Counted from the stretch's first letter, positions 16,485 through 26,030 are shown. The stretch: 64,000 nt of DNA from G965240365 sp965240365 (GCA_965240365.1 OZ251218.1:806001-870000), one strand, 5' to 3'. Numbers and translations: made by a program. Notes: generated by a model not told the origin, from the letters alone.

Positions 16485-17810
16485 CTAGGAAAACGGATAA
16501 ATCGTTCGATCGATGAGGCGGGCCTCACGCGCCTGTATTTGCAGTTCGTCTCTGAAATCCGGGTGCGCAATAGAGATCATCGCACGCACGCGCTCAGCAA
16601 TGGACTTGCCTTTCAGGTTGACGATCCCGAATTCGGTAACGACATACATTTGATCCATGCGGGTCGTTGTAACAGTGTTTCCCGGCGTGAGTGTCAGCAC
16701 GATTCGGCTCTTGCGTACATCGCCCTTTTCAAACACGGATGACAGGCAGATGAAGCTTTTGCCCCCTTCAGAAGCATAAGCGCCACGAACGAACTGCAAT
16801 TGGCCGCCGGTGCCACTGATATGACGAAAGCCATCTGACTCTGATGCGGCCTGACCGGTGAGATCAACCTGCGTCGTATTGTTGATCGCCACCGCTTTAC
16901 TGTTCTGCATGATGATGTGCGGCGGGTTGGTGTAGTCAGCCGGACAACAATGAAAGTCAGGGTTGTTGTCAATCGTTTCGTAGAGTCTTTGGCTTCCGAG
17001 CGCGAAGCTGTACACATGCTTGCCCGTGTCAATGTTTTTGAGTGAGCCGTTGGCCTGACCCGAGCGCACCAGGTCGACCATGCTGTCTGTCAGCATCTCT
17101 GAATGCAGCCCAAGGTCTTTGGCATCACTGTCGAGCAAGGCACTGCACACGGCATTGGGCATACCGCCAATACCAACCTGAATGCAGGATCCGTCCTCAA
17201 TGTTCTCGGCCACCAATTGACCAACGGCACGATCGACTTCGGTGACCGGAAGGTCTGGCAGTTCCGTTGCCGGCCAATGGTCACCTTCAATCACAAAGTC
17301 GACTTCGCTTTCATGCAACCCACAGCTTTCGCCGTGCGTGTATGGAAGCCCCTTTGTCTCTTCCACAATCACAACTTTGGCCGTCTCGCAGATCGCCGGG
17401 TGCCACAGATTAGTACCACCAAAGTTGTAGAAACCGTTTTCATCTCTGGGGCAAACCTTCAGGATGGCGATATCGGCCGGTTCGATAAATCGGCGGTAGT
17501 AGTCAGGCAGTTCTCCAAGGTTGATCGGCGCATAGTGGGCGATTCCCTGATCACTCATCTTGCGATCGTATCCGGAGTAATGCCAGCTCAACCAGTAAAA
17601 GTGGCGACCTTCGGGGTCGGCTTCGAGAACGGCCCTGGGCGCGACGCTGATGCACGAACGGATCTTTACATCTTTGAGGTCGGCAGCCCGCGCTGCGAGC
17701 GCCTTGTCAAAGACATCGGGTTGGCCAATGGTGACGCCGTAGTCCAGGCAGTAGCCGGACGCGACCATTGCGGCGGCGTCTTGCGCGGATATTCGACGCG
17801 TTGTTGTCAT
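16485..17810 (-). CDS. Acetyl-CoA hydrolase/CoA-transferase family protein
   Basis: The start at 17810 is preferred over an upstream in-frame one because GGAGGA lies seven bases before it. The 441-residue protein has QVGIGGMPNAV and GLHSEMLTDSMVDLV, where the Glu is the expected CoA-thioester nucleophile, and GGQLQFVRGA, characteristic of acetate/butyrate/4-hydroxybutyrate CoA-transferases. It would move CoA between acyl donors and acetate, or hydrolyse acetyl-CoA, in the cytoplasm. It lies 19 bases downstream of the selenoprotein-like fragment and was probably cotranscribed with it. Confidence 0.88.
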   Translation of the reverse strand: MTTTRRISAQDAAAMVASGYCLDYGVTIGQPDVFDKALAARAADLKDVKIRSCISVAPRAVLEADPEGRHFYWLSWHYSGYDRKMSDQGIAHYAPINLGELPDYYRRFIEPADIAILKVCPRDENGFYNFGGTNLWHPAICETAKVVIVEETKGLPYTHGESCGLHESEVDFVIEGDHWPATELPDLPVTEVDRAVGQLVAENIEDGSCIQVGIGGMPNAVCSALLDSDAKDLGLHSEMLTDSMVDLVRSGQANGSLKNIDTGKHVYSFALGSQRLYETIDNNPDFHCCPADYTNPPHIIMQNSKAVAINNTTQVDLTGQAASESDGFRHISGTGGQLQFVRGAYASEGGKSFICLSSVFEKGDVRKSRIVLTLTPGNTVTTTRMDQMYVVTEFGIVNLKGKSIAERVRAMISIAHPDFRDELQIQAREARLIDRTIYPFS

Positions 17811-17829
17811 AAGAGTCCTCCAATGTCGC

Positions 17830-18291
17830 TTAACGACTTTGCGCCAGCACGCGGTCGGCGTCGTATTGCCATTGCGGTGATTCATCCCGCGCCGATCGCG
17901 TGTCACCGTCGTCAGCCTGCATGGCCGTCGATCTCCAGTTGGCTTCGGGCCATTGATATTTCAGATCTACGATTTCGCCGGGCGTTTGAATGGTTTCAAA
18001 GCAGCGCAACGCGTCTGAAACGATATCGTGCTGGTTTTGGCTGTCGAACGGCTGGCCCGTGGTGTGCCCGAGTGGGTAGTCGACAAACACCGCCCTTGGC
18101 GGCCGCCCGGCTTCGATAATGTCGCGCGCGCTCACAAGGCAAAGGGTTGGAATGGCCTGGCTTTCGAGGTGACGGGCAATCAGACTCACGGTCTGATGAC
18201 ATACCGGTCACATAGCTACCAGAAGAACCGCATCGACCTGTTGTTGCTGCCAGCGTTCATGTAGTATACCCCATTCTATTCCATAGAAAAC
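17830..18291 (-). pseudogene. 5'-truncated GrdB-like (reductase selenoprotein B family) gene with probable Sec codon
   Basis: The frame open from about 18291 reads ERWQQQQVDAVLLVAM, then TGA (18208-18210), then PVCHQTVSLIARHLESQAI and PPRAVFVDYPLGHTTGQPFD. The family of glycine/sarcosine/betaine reductase selenoprotein B relatives has U-P-x-C at this point, so TGA stands where selenocysteine or cysteine is expected. A 7-bp stem with a 5-base loop begins 11 bases after TGA and suits a bacterial SECIS. Upstream, the frame ends in unrelated sequence (ABC-2 fragment junction), so the N-terminal half is lost. Confidence 0.65.
18179..18197 (-). promoter_or_regulatory. Candidate bacterial SECIS hairpin
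   Basis: On the minus strand ATCAGAC-CGTGA-GTCTGAT forms a perfect 7-bp stem. The apical loop starts 18 bases after the UGA and has G in its second position, within the published range for bacterial SECIS elements (loop 16-37 bases from UGA, G among the first two loop bases). Confidence 0.5.
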
Positions 18292-18483
18292 TTACCGCAA
18301 TTCGGTGTTACCCTGGCTCATTTCAACCCGTTCTTCTACATGATCGACGGCTTTCGTTACGGCTTTATCGGCCAATCGGATAGCGATCCGGTCAGTGGCA
18401 TAATCGTGCTATCGGTGATGAATATTGGGCTTTGGATTTTGTGCCACCAGATGTTGAAACGGGGCTATAAACTCAAAGCGTAA
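18284..18483 (+). pseudogene. C-terminal fragment of an ABC-2 type permease
   Basis: LPQFGVTLAHFNPFFYMIDG and RYGFIGQSDSD, followed by a last membrane helix (GIIVLSVMNIGLWILCHQML) and KLKA, resemble the end of drug/polysaccharide ABC-2 permeases of the YadH type. Only about 65 residues remain; the break on the left coincides with the break of the GrdB-like gene, so a deletion joined the two. Confidence 0.65.
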
Positions 18484-18493
18484 GGGCTCTACT

Positions 18494-18949
18494 CTAACCT
18501 TTTACGTTGGCGCGCCCTGTAATCGACATCACAGTTGTTGTCATATAAGCGGCGAGCTTCTCGGTGCCGTTTTTTTCAGCGAAGACTTCAACTGTGACCA
18601 ACGTTAAGCTACGGCCCGGTTTGATCACTTTGCCCCGCGCAATCAGCCGATCACCTTCGCCCGGCGCCGCGAAATGCATATTCAGATCGGTGGTCAGACC
18701 TCCGGTATCCTCAGGCATCAAAGTAATCGCTGAAAAGCCCCCGGCATTATCGGCGAGCGCGGTGACGGCCCCCCCATGCACATAGCCGTATTGCTGCTTG
18801 ACCTTCTCTGTTATCGGTAATTCCAGATCCACTGCGCCCGGTTCGATGCGTAACAGCTTTGCGCCCATCATCTGCATGAAAGGCTGATTGGAAAATGATG
18901 TTTCAATCACTTGGCGGAAATTTGGATTTTTCGGTTCAAGCTTGATCAT
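18494..18949 (-). CDS. PaaI-family hotdog thioesterase
   Basis: The 151-residue protein has the hotdog signature YGYVHGGAVTALADNAGGF with the usual HGG and a following acidic residue, and NMHFAAPGEGDRLIARGKVI. PaaI-type thioesterases hydrolyse acyl- or arylacyl-CoA in the cytoplasm. The gene is intact and stands alone between the ABC-2 relic and IS701. It may relieve CoA sequestration during fatty or aromatic acid use, in keeping with the CoA ligases in the 28-36 kb block. Confidence 0.85.
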   Translation of the reverse strand: MIKLEPKNPNFRQVIETSFSNQPFMQMMGAKLLRIEPGAVDLELPITEKVKQQYGYVHGGAVTALADNAGGFSAITLMPEDTGGLTTDLNMHFAAPGEGDRLIARGKVIKPGRSLTLVTVEVFAEKNGTEKLAAYMTTTVMSITGRANVKG

Positions 18950-19241
18950 AGATGATGGCCTAATGTAGCATTTTATCTTAACATTTTGGGAATTTATGGC
19001 ACGAGCGCCTTTTGCAACCGGATCACTGCGGTCACCATAACCGGGCCAGCCACATTGTCAAAGCCGTTTGACGATGCACCGCATCGCTTAAATGTGCCCT
19101 TATCTTCTTAATACTGCTGTGTTATAAACTATAGGCCTTCTCTGGCATGCCCACAGCAAGGACACTGGAGCAAGACCTGGGCAATAGCGCGCGCCAGGCG
19201 AAAGCGGTACGTTGCGATTGAGGTCGGTTCATGGCGTTGCA

Positions 19242-19260
19242 CCTGCCTGCTGCAGGCAGG
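19242..19260. repeat. Palindrome, IS701 site 3 (copy 1)
   Basis: Near the transposase C-terminus, the one coding site where exact removal does not clearly restore the frame. Confidence 0.95.
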
Positions 19261-19364
19261 TGGGCGCGCCCCCCACGTGGCTGGAAGCCTTGGGGTAGGG
19301 CAGGCGCTTTGAATCGAGCGGCGTTTTTTTTCTGCCTGAGAGTTGCTCCAAAGTCAAAAAGCCG

Positions 19365-19383
19365 CCTGCCTGCTGCAGGCAGG
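19365..19383. repeat. Palindrome, IS701 site 2 (copy 1)
   Basis: On the coding strand in CGCGTA^CGGC. Removal restores CVAAYGFLTLEQL. Confidence 0.97.
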
Positions 19384-20040
19384 TACGCGGCAACACACAG
19401 GCTGGCGTGATGATGGAAACCGCGCCAATTACGGCCCTCGTAGTGCCCCAGTCCCAGTTCCTGCTTCAACTCCTGGTCGTCGCGCTCAATACGCCAACGA
19501 CTCATGACCGTGCCCGCCATCTGCGACCACGACGTGTTTTGAGGCAAGGTGCTGAACCCGTAATGTGCGGGCTCATCCGCCCCTGCTGGCCATTCGATTA
19601 TCAGCCATTCCTCCTCACGGGGCCGGCCTTGATGCGCAGCGCGCACGCGCACCCGGGCAAAGCGCGAACTCAACAGCCCCGCTCTTCCCTCACGCCAACT
19701 CACACGCCGCCACGCCTGTCCCGCCAACTCAACCGCCACTGCCGCCACCGTAACCGGTTGGTGATCAGCATCGCGCTTGAACCTCTGGTCTGGCCGGCCT
19801 CGTGGGCCAGACCAGGCCGGGTTGTCCAGGGGCGGGTGAGCCCCCCACCAGACCGTCGTGCCCGGACGTATGCCCACCGCATAGGTCAAGCCATGCCCCG
19901 CCAGACGGTTACGCCAGGCCGTCTCATCTCCATAGGCCGCATCAGCCAGCACCACACCGCGCGGGTGAGCGGCCTCAATCTGCTGCATGGCCAACTGCGG
20001 CTTGGTCTTGAAGACGATGTCCCTGGGTACCCCGGTCTTA

Positions 20041-20059
20041 CCTGCCTGCTGCAGGCAGG
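20041..20059. repeat. Palindrome, IS701 site 1 (copy 1)
   Basis: On the coding strand in TGGGA^TAAG. Removal restores DERWDKTGVPRD. Filled in copy 2 as well. Confidence 0.97.
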
Positions 20060-20653
20060 TCCCAACGCTCATCGTCCTCGGCCCATGCCTGCGGCAAATA
20101 CAACTGATAACCGATTGGCAGGCTGCCACGCTCACTGGCAATCGACAGCGATACGGCCACCCGACCATTGTCCTGCTTACCCGTCTGCCCGCAGTACTGG
20201 CGCGCCACGCCTACCGAGTGCTTGCCTTTCCTGGGAAACCCAGTATCGTCGATGCTCCAATAGGTCGGCCTATCCGCGCCCAGCAGCCTGGGCAGCACAC
20301 GCTCGGATACCGCCGACAATACCGCCTCATCGCGCCACAACCCATCCGCTACCAGGTGATGCATGCACTGATGCGCCGAGCCCACCTTGTCCGGCTGTAC
20401 CCGTGCGGCCATCGGCTCGATACTTTTGCGTCTACCTCAGCATCAGCCCTTTGATATACCAACGCGCCGGCTGCTCACGGTCGGCGGGCGCCAGTGCATT
20501 GACAATCCCGTCGCAGTAACGGTCGAAACCTCGTTCCAGACTCAAACCCATCGCTTAACTCAACAAACATTTGACCCAGACGGTAGAATACACTATTTTT
20601 TATAACACAGCAGTATTAGGGGCCATATCTGAAACACAGTTGGAGAGAAAAAG

Positions 20654-21418
20654 ATGGAGATTGATGGTATCGGCGCAATCGTAACCGGAGGCGCAAGCGG
20701 TTTGGGCGAAGCGACCGCCCGCCAGTTGGCATGGCAGGGCGCGAACGTCGCCATTCTGGATTTCGATGAGGCAAAGGCAGGCGCTGTTGCGCGAGAGATC
20801 GGCGGTCTGGCGCTGCAATGCGATGTCAGCGATGACGGGGCTGTCCGTCACTGCGTCGAGGCCGCCCGGGACTGGATCGGCCAGCCGGCGCGCGCGGTCG
20901 TCAACTGCGCCGGTATCGGGCTGGCCGCGCGTATTGTCGATCAGGAAGGCAAAACCTCGGTCGCGCTGTTCCGCAAGGTCATTGAAGTCAATCTGATCGG
21001 CGCTTACAACGTCATGACCTTTGCGGTCAAGGCGCTCGAAGCCGCCGATCCGCTCACGGATGGCGAGCGCGGAGTCATCATCAACACCTCGTCCGCGGCC
21101 TATGAGGATGGGCAGATCGGTCAAACCGCCTATGCCGCATCCAAAGGCGGGATTGCCTCAATGTGCCTGCCGGGGGCGCGGGAACTGGCCCGCTCGGGTA
21201 TTCGCGTCATGGCCATTGCGCCCGGACTGTTCCACACACCGATGATGCAGGGGTTGCCCGCCGAAACCGTGGCCGGGATCACCAAGAACATACCGTTTCC
21301 CGCGCGCCTTGGCGCGCCGGCGGAATTTGCCCGACTCGCCGGGGATATCATTCGCAATTCCTACCTGAATGGCACGATTATTCGGCTGGACGGCAGCGCC
21401 CGTCTTGCGCAGCGGTGA
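20654..21418 (+). CDS. SDR dehydrogenase (3-hydroxyacyl-CoA dehydrogenase type 2-like)
   Basis: VTGGASGLGEATARQLA is the NAD-binding TGxxxGxG motif, NTSSAAYEDGQIGQTAYAAS carries the catalytic Ser, Tyr and, one turn on, Lys (YxxxK). At 254 residues it resembles 17-beta-HSD10/HadH2-like enzymes that oxidise 3-hydroxyacyl-CoA to 3-ketoacyl-CoA in fatty or branched acid breakdown. Start ATG 20654 follows GGAGAG. A crotonase gene starts six bases after its stop, so the two probably perform successive beta-oxidation steps, with the thiolase beyond IS701 copy 2 as the third. Confidence 0.85.
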   Translation: MEIDGIGAIVTGGASGLGEATARQLAWQGANVAILDFDEAKAGAVAREIGGLALQCDVSDDGAVRHCVEAARDWIGQPARAVVNCAGIGLAARIVDQEGKTSVALFRKVIEVNLIGAYNVMTFAVKALEAADPLTDGERGVIINTSSAAYEDGQIGQTAYAASKGGIASMCLPGARELARSGIRVMAIAPGLFHTPMMQGLPAETVAGITKNIPFPARLGAPAEFARLAGDIIRNSYLNGTIIRLDGSARLAQR

Positions 21419-21423
21419 CCGCC

Positions 21424-22206
21424 ATGTCCCTGATAAAGATAGACATCGCAAACCGCATCGCAACCGTAACGATGAACCGGCCCGAAAAACGCAATGCCGT
21501 GTCGAATGCGTTTATCGAAGAACTGGGCGCGTTCTTCTTTGACCCGCCGCGCGCGGTGAAAGCCGTAGTGCTGACCGGATCGGGCGGGCATTATTGCGCC
21601 GGGCTGGATCTGGAAGAGCATATGGAACGGTCCGCGGAAGAGACTATTTACCACTCGCGAGACTGGCATCGGATCCTGGATCAGATTCAGTTCGGAGGGC
21701 TGCCCGTGGTCAGCGCCATGAGCGGCGCGGTGATTGGCGGGGGGCTCGAAATCGCCACGGCGACCCATGTGCGTATTGCCGAAGCCTCGGTGATCTTCCA
21801 ATTGCCGGAGGGGCTGCGGGGTATCTTTGTCGGCGGCGGCGCAAGCGTTCGGGTCGGGCGCATTCTCGGCGCCGACAGAATGACCGAGATGATGCTAACC
21901 GGCAGAAAATACGGTGCGGACGAAGGCCTGTGGCTTGGCCTTGCGCATTACAAGGTCGAAGCCGGGGCCGCCTTGGACAAGGCGCTGGAGCTGGCGGGCC
22001 GCATCGCGCGGAACGCCCCTTTGTCAAATTACTTCATGATCCAGGCCATCCCGAAAATCAATGCGATGGCCCCGCGGGAAGGGTTGTTCACCGAAAGCCT
22101 GGCCATCGCCCTGTCGCAGACCAGCCCGGATGCTCAAGAGGGCCTGGCGGCTTTCCTGGAAAAACGCGAACCCCGTTTTGGGTCTAAAGATGAACATGAT
22201 CATTAG
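21424..22206 (+). CDS. Enoyl-CoA hydratase/isomerase
   Basis: MSLIKIDIANRIATVTMNRP is the crotonase start, and GGHYCAGLDLEEH and GAVIGGGLEIATATHVRIAE form the oxyanion hole. The 260-residue protein ends RFGSKDEHDH. Such enzymes hydrate 2-enoyl-CoA; isomerase or thioester-hydrolase roles are also possible. The start at 21424 is chosen over longer upstream frames because it follows the SDR stop closely. Downstream lies about 75 bp without gene content, then IS701 copy 2. Confidence 0.86.
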   Translation: MSLIKIDIANRIATVTMNRPEKRNAVSNAFIEELGAFFFDPPRAVKAVVLTGSGGHYCAGLDLEEHMERSAEETIYHSRDWHRILDQIQFGGLPVVSAMSGAVIGGGLEIATATHVRIAEASVIFQLPEGLRGIFVGGGASVRVGRILGADRMTEMMLTGRKYGADEGLWLGLAHYKVEAGAALDKALELAGRIARNAPLSNYFMIQAIPKINAMAPREGLFTESLAIALSQTSPDAQEGLAAFLEKREPRFGSKDEHDH

Positions 22207-22284
22207 CAAGCGAACCGCGCCGGGTTGCGCAATGCGCCAAGAGGAGGCCGCCCGCGCATAACACGGCCCGCCAGCAGCCAACAG

Positions 22285-23038
22285 CATATATGCCCACCGC
22301 ATAGGTCAAGCCATGCCCCGCCAGGCGCTCACGCCAGGCCGTCTCATCTCCATAGGCCGCATCAGCCAGCACCACACCGCGCGGGTGAGCGGCCTCAATC
22401 TGCTGCATGGCCAACTGCGGCTTGGTCTTGAAGACGATGTCCCTGGGTACCCCGGTCTTACCTGCCTGCTGCAGGCAGGTCCCGACGCTCATCGTCCTCG
22501 GCCCATGCCTGCGGCAAATACAACTGATAACCGATTGGTAGGCTGCCACGCTCACTGGCAATCGACAGCGATACGGCCACCCGACCATTGTCCTGCTTAC
22601 CCGTCTGCCCGCAGTACTGGCGCGCCACGCCTACCGAGTGCTTGCCTTTCCTGGGAAACCCAGTATCGTCGATGCTCCAACAGGTCGGCCTATCCGCGCC
22701 CAGCAGCCTGGGCAGCACACGCTCGGATACCGCCGACAATACCGCCTCATCGCGCCACAACCCATCCGCTACCAGGTGATGCATGCACTGATGCGCCGAG
22801 CCCACCTTGTCCGGCTGTACCCGTGCGGCCATCGGCTCGATACTTTTGCGTCTACCTGGCAGCATCAGCCCTTTGATATACCAACGCGCCGGCTGCTCAC
22901 GGTCGGCGGGCGCCAGTGCATTGACAATCCCATCGCAGTAACGGTCGAAACCTCGTTCCAGACTCAAACCCATCGCTTAACTCAACAAACATTTGATACA
23001 GACGGTAGAATACACTATTTTTATAACACAGCAGTATT
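22285..23038 (-). mobile_element. IS701-like element, truncated copy 2
   Basis: It retains the transposase N-terminal half (MGLSLERGFDRYCDGIVNAL from 22973 to HGLTYAVGI) and the right end TTATAACACAGCAGTATT, and is cut at about 22285. It is nearly identical to copy 1 and lacks the two-base frameshift. It separates the crotonase from the thiolase, so the two copies of IS701 bracket the SDR-crotonase pair. Confidence 0.82.
22461..22479. repeat. Palindrome, IS701 site 1 (copy 2)
   Basis: Same site as 20041-20059; removal restores DERRDKTGVPRD. Confidence 0.97.
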
Positions 23039-23080
23039 AAGTGGACTGACTCGGTATCCGCCAGATTGAGGAGTCGAAAA

Positions 23081-24265
23081 ATGAAAGATCCAATTGTCAT
23101 TGTCTCGGCCAAACGCACGCCAATGGGCGGTTTGGGGGGTGAGTTGAAGGCGTTAACAGCCGCTCAAATCGGCGCGATTGCAGCGAAAGCGGCCCTGGAA
23201 GCCGCAGGGGCAAAGGCCGATGACATTGACGAAATTGTGTTCGGCAATGTGTTAAGCGCCGGTCAAGGTCAGGCACCGGCGCGTCAGGTGGCGCTTGGGG
23301 CGGGGCTATCGCTTGCCGCCGGGGCGACGACAATCAATAAAATGTGCGGCTCCGGCATGAAAGCGGCCATGATCGGACATGATGCCCTGGCAATGGGGTC
23401 GTCGGAAATGGTTTTGGCCGGAGGCACGGAGAGTATGTCCAATGCACCTTATCTTCTGGCACGCATGCGCGACGGCCTTCGCATGGGGCATGCGGATGTC
23501 AAGGATCATATGTTTTTAGACGGGCTTGAGGACGCCTATGAAAAAGGCACGCTGATGGGGGTATTTGCCGAGCGCACGGCAACGGAGTATCGGTTCACGC
23601 GCGCCGCACAAGACGATTTTGCGATCACCTCTTTAAAGCGTGCTTTAGCGGCGCAAAAATCCGGCGCTTTTGCAGCGGAAATCGCGACGGCGCAAGTGGT
23701 GACCCGGCGCGCCTCTGACATGGTGGTAAGCGATGAGCAGCCTCGAAAAGCAGATATTGAAAAAATTCCGACTTTGCGCCCCGCTTTTGATAAAAAAGGC
23801 ACGGTGACGGCGGCCAATGCCTCGTCAATTTCAGATGGGGCCGCAGCTTTGCTGCTGACCCGCGCTTCCAGCGCCGAGGCGAAAGGTTTGACACCGATTG
23901 CAAAAATCATCGGCCATTCGAGCCATGCTATGGAACCGGCAAAATTTCCGGTCGCCCCCATTGGGGCGGTGAAAAAGCTATTGGCAAAAACCAATACCCG
24001 GCTAACGGATTACGACCTTTTTGAGGTCAATGAAGCCTTTGCCGTCGTGACGATGGCCGCGATAAAAAGCCTCGATTTGCCGCATGATCGCGTGAATATA
24101 AACGGGGGTGCTTGTGCGCTCGGCCATCCGATCGGGGCGTCTGGCGCGCGCATTCTGGTTACCTTACTGCATGCGATGAAAAACCGGTCTGCAAAGCGCG
24201 GCATGGCGGCAATTTGTATTGGCGGCGGCGAAGCAACCGCTATGGCTCTGGAACTCATGGATTAA
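23081..24265 (+). CDS. Acetyl-CoA C-acyltransferase (thiolase)
   Basis: The 394-residue protein has the nucleophile Cys89 in NKMCGSGMKA, GGTESMSNAPYLL, GHPIGASGARILV with the catalytic His, and a second Cys in AAICIGGGEATA near the end. It would cleave or form 3-ketoacyl-CoA, giving acetyl-CoA, and could process the acetoacetate made by the leucine pathway after CoA activation. A ribosome-binding site GAGGAG precedes ATG 23081. An MBL hydrolase gene follows after three bases, suggesting one transcript. No lesion is seen. Confidence 0.92.
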   Translation: MKDPIVIVSAKRTPMGGLGGELKALTAAQIGAIAAKAALEAAGAKADDIDEIVFGNVLSAGQGQAPARQVALGAGLSLAAGATTINKMCGSGMKAAMIGHDALAMGSSEMVLAGGTESMSNAPYLLARMRDGLRMGHADVKDHMFLDGLEDAYEKGTLMGVFAERTATEYRFTRAAQDDFAITSLKRALAAQKSGAFAAEIATAQVVTRRASDMVVSDEQPRKADIEKIPTLRPAFDKKGTVTAANASSISDGAAALLLTRASSAEAKGLTPIAKIIGHSSHAMEPAKFPVAPIGAVKKLLAKTNTRLTDYDLFEVNEAFAVVTMAAIKSLDLPHDRVNINGGACALGHPIGASGARILVTLLHAMKNRSAKRGMAAICIGGGEATAMALELMD

Positions 24266-24268
24266 AAA

Positions 24269-25324
24269 ATGCACCTTAATGAAAAAATGACTGCCGGAGC
24301 AAGCATCACATTCCCCTTTCCTGAAATGCCTGATTTCGGCGACGTTATTGAGGTCAGGGAAGATCTGCTTTGGACGCGCCTGCCCCTTCCCTATTCGCTG
24401 GATCACGTAAATATTTTCTTTGTGCGCGATGGCGAAAAATGGGTCGTTATCGATACCGGGATTAAGTCGCAAACGGCGATTGCCGCCTGGGAAGCGCTGT
24501 TTAAGGGCCCTTTACGGGGCATGACGATCAGCCGCGTTCTCGTCACCCATTACCACCCCGACCATATCGGGCTTGCCGGTTGGTTATGCGCACGCTTTGA
24601 CGCCCGATTATTGACCAGCTATTCGGCATATATGGGCAGTAAGGTGATTTCTCTTGGCGTTGATGACACTCAGCTACAAGAAAATCTTGCCTTTTATACC
24701 AGCCACGGCATGGCCGATGACGCGGCGAGAATCGTCGCCACTCAGGGCAATGAGTATTTACGCTGCGTTCAAACACTTCCCAACAGCTTTACGCGCTTGG
24801 CAGCGTCGGATTTTCTTGAAATCGGTGGCTGGAAATTTCGCGTATTGACCGGGGATGGTCACGCGCCGGAACAGATTATGCTTTATTGTGACAGCCAAAA
24901 AATTCTGTTCGCAGCAGATCAGGTGATTGAGCGGATTTCTCCGAATATCAGTGTCACCGCCAGCCAGCCGGATGACGACCCATTGGGAGATTTTCTAAGG
25001 TCGCTGCAATTCTTAGCCGATACGATCCCTGATGATGTGCTGGTTTTGCCCGGGCATCGTCGGCCTTTTTTCGGATTGTCAATACGGTATCGTGAATTAG
25101 CAGATCATCATGAAGATCGGTGCAACCTTATTCGTGAAGCCTGCGCCAAAAGGCCTCATACGACGGCGGAGTTGGTCCCGATTCTTTTCCCCCGCGAGTT
25201 GGACCCGCATCAAATGAGCTTCGCCTTTACCGAAACACTGGCGCATATGAATAGGCTTGTGCGACGTAAAGAAGTGGCTTGCATAAAACATAACGCATTG
25301 ATCAAATGCGTGATCAATGAATAA
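24269..25324 (+). CDS. MBL-fold metallohydrolase
   Basis: The HxHxDH metal motif is present as THYHPDH (His94, His96, Asp98, His99), preceded by VVIDTG and followed by GDGHAPEQIMLYC and LPGHRRPFFG, the other ligand-bearing loops of this fold. With 351 residues it resembles the MBL/LACTB2-like hydrolases often found beside beta-oxidation genes, where hydrolysis of acyl-thioesters or lactones is likely. The gene follows the thiolase in the same operon and converges with the response-regulator gene at 25332. Confidence 0.85.
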   Translation: MHLNEKMTAGASITFPFPEMPDFGDVIEVREDLLWTRLPLPYSLDHVNIFFVRDGEKWVVIDTGIKSQTAIAAWEALFKGPLRGMTISRVLVTHYHPDHIGLAGWLCARFDARLLTSYSAYMGSKVISLGVDDTQLQENLAFYTSHGMADDAARIVATQGNEYLRCVQTLPNSFTRLAASDFLEIGGWKFRVLTGDGHAPEQIMLYCDSQKILFAADQVIERISPNISVTASQPDDDPLGDFLRSLQFLADTIPDDVLVLPGHRRPFFGLSIRYRELADHHEDRCNLIREACAKRPHTTAELVPILFPRELDPHQMSFAFTETLAHMNRLVRRKEVACIKHNALIKCVINE

Positions 25325-25331
25325 AACCGCG

Positions 25332-26030
25332 CTATTTAGAAATTAAAATATATCCGGCGCCATAAATTGTCTTGATGATTTTGGGATCCTTTGATGAATC
25401 TTTGAGTTTGGCGCGCAGGCGCGAAATGCGCACGTCAATCGCTCGGTCAAATGAAAGTTCGTTGCTGCGGCTATCTAATTCTTCGCGCAATTGATCACGG
25501 GTGATCAAATAATTCGGACGATTAAGGAAGATTTTCAGCAAGGCGATTTCGCTAGCGGATAATTGTTCTTCATGGCCCTTTTCATCGATAAGCAGAAATT
25601 TCGCAACATCGACAGTCCAATTGCACAATTTGTAAATATCGGATTTTTGTGTGTCTTTGGCCGTTTTGCGACGGATGAGGGCGCGAATACGTGCAATAAG
25701 TTCGGGCATCTCAAAAGGTTTGGGCAAATAATCATCGGCCCCCAATTCCAAACCTGCAATCTTGTCAGATAAGCTTGAGCGCCCGGAAACAACCAATACG
25801 GCCGTATCAGATTTTTGGGTCAGATTAGATAAAACCCCTAAACCGTCTTTATCGGGCAACCCCAAATCGATAATACACAATTCCGGTTGCCAATCCGGTA
25901 AATCCATTTCAAACTCCATAGCACGACCATAGGTTTTCACCTCATAACCTGCATTGCTGAGCGCTGCCGTCATGAGGCTTTGCAATTCCAGGCTGTCTTC
26001 TAAAATGGCAATACGATTTGTTTCGATCAT
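25332..26030 (-). CDS. OmpR-family response regulator
   Basis: The receiver domain has acidic Glu11/Asp12, phosphoacceptor Asp55 in CIIDLGLPDKDG and the conserved Lys in YLPKPFEMPEL. A winged-helix DNA-binding domain follows (ELDSRSNELSFDRAIDVRIS, then LRAKLKDSS and KTIYGAGYIL). It is the partner of the overlapping sensor kinase gene (four shared bases). The pair is divergent from the uptake/ligase operon at 28 kb and is the best candidate for its regulator. Confidence 0.9.
   Translation of the reverse strand: MIETNRIAILEDSLELQSLMTAALSNAGYEVKTYGRAMEFEMDLPDWQPELCIIDLGLPDKDGLGVLSNLTQKSDTAVLVVSGRSSLSDKIAGLELGADDYLPKPFEMPELIARIRALIRRKTAKDTQKSDIYKLCNWTVDVAKFLLIDEKGHEEQLSASEIALLKIFLNRPNYLITRDQLREELDSRSNELSFDRAIDVRISRLRAKLKDSSKDPKIIKTIYGAGYILISK

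Larger units (their letters stand above)
19122..20556 (-). pseudogene. IS701-type transposase, three palindromes and a frameshift
   Basis: Compared with copy 2, a two-base loss near 20436 breaks the start region (MGLSLERGFDRYCDGIVNAL in copy 2). YWSIDDTGFPRKGKHSVG and VLADAAYGDETAW contain the first two DDE acids, and SRWRIERDDQELKQELGL the third. Removing palindromes restores DERWDKTGVPRDI and CVAAYGFLTLEQL. Around 19242-19260 the exact removal does not by itself return the expected tail (...IAQVLLQCPCCGH is in another frame), so a further indel is present. Confidence 0.82.
19111..20622 (-). mobile_element. IS701-like element, copy 1
   Basis: Inverted ends ATACTGCTGTGTTATAAA and its near complement TTATAACACAGCAGTAT bound the element. 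No clear target duplication is visible. It carries palindromes at three sites. It separates the thioesterase from the SDR/crotonase pair. Confidence 0.8.

Noticed and set aside
17103..18119. Long plus-strand frame opposite the acetyl-CoA hydrolase
   Set aside because: It crosses two well-supported minus-strand genes and shows no family features.
19407..20519. Long plus-strand open frame opposite the IS701 transposase
   Set aside because: Low-complexity Pro/Arg-rich shadow; the transposase on the other strand has clear DDE motifs.
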